DNA of 30,413 nt from JAKQHY01 sp034429475 (GTDB taxonomy: Bacteria > Chloroflexota > Anaerolineae > B4-G1 > SLSP01), in the NCBI GenBank assembly GCA_034429475.1, contig DAOUGD010000072.1, positions 1 through 30,413 of the forward strand, written 5' to 3'. Of the stretch, positions 30,390 to 30,413 are shown one piece after another. The position numbers and the translations under genes were made by a program. Position 1 is the first letter of the stretch, and each line of letters starts with the position of its first letter. Below the pieces are notes generated by a model, which ran no database searches, had not been told where the DNA came from, and saw only the letters and a list, made by a program, of their open reading frames with translations.

Positions 30390-30413
30390 TCGCGGGCGGT
30401 GTACCGCCCGCGA
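30390..30413. terminator. Hairpin at the window end
   Basis: TCGCGGGCGGT pairs with ACCGCCCGCGA around a tiny loop, after GGGGTATTT. The element runs off the window; it resembles the other T-flanked hairpins and may terminate the aro cluster. Confidence 0.5.

Overview
The window looks like a Chloroflexota chromosome segment, probably Anaerolineae-like. The evidence is high-GC coding sequence, a Thermotoga-type DAHP synthase, very large secreted multidomain proteins ending in a YLPLV(L/C)R tail, and many small intergenic repeats. Taxonomy is inferred from these traits; no marker RNA gene is present.

Layout. 1-2.5 kb is a visibly AT-richer patch with the broken C-terminal end of a clostripain-like (C11) peptidase and a TPR protein whose N-terminus resembles an effector-associated domain. 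2.6-5.85 kb is a sugar-acid operon: KDG kinase, a 12-unit octamer tandem repeat, KDPG aldolase, and an Old Yellow Enzyme-family oxidoreductase overlapping the aldolase stop. 6.0-11.2 kb is on the minus strand: a DUF4097-like protein and its DUF2089-like zinc-ribbon/HTH partner behind a near-perfect promoter, then a 7TM-PAS histidine kinase, an SDR and a ThuA-like protein. 11.35-12.57 kb holds a small membrane protein and trpA. 12.97-18.3 kb encodes a 1776-residue secreted M4 (thermolysin-like) protease.

18.4-30.35 kb is an aromatic amino acid operon: aroH, pheA, aroF, tyrA, aroA, a 1902-residue secreted FG-GAP/PKD protein, aroE and a small PQ-loop-like membrane protein. Chorismate mutase, prephenate dehydratase and prephenate dehydrogenase are separate proteins. 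With DAHP synthase, EPSP synthase and shikimate dehydrogenase they cover the pathway entry, two middle steps and the Phe/Tyr branch. aroB, aroC, aroD and aroK are not in the window.

The most striking feature is upstream of aroH. It consists of a promoter (TTGACA-N16-TATCAT), a 28-codon leader ORF in which eight of nine consecutive residues are aromatic (WFAYYYFYF), and a 12-bp intrinsic terminator. A 9-nt segment inside the leader ORF is exactly complementary to the terminator. This is the architecture of ribosome-mediated attenuation sensing charged tRNA-Phe, tRNA-Tyr and tRNA-Trp.

Several repeat families run through the window: a roughly 60-bp palindrome (three copies), GAATTACGAA hairpins (two), AGAGTGATTTTT-flanked hairpins (two), and low-complexity tracts. 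Some supply the last codons and stop of aroH and aroE. Others appear as in-frame insertions inside aroA and the histidine kinase.
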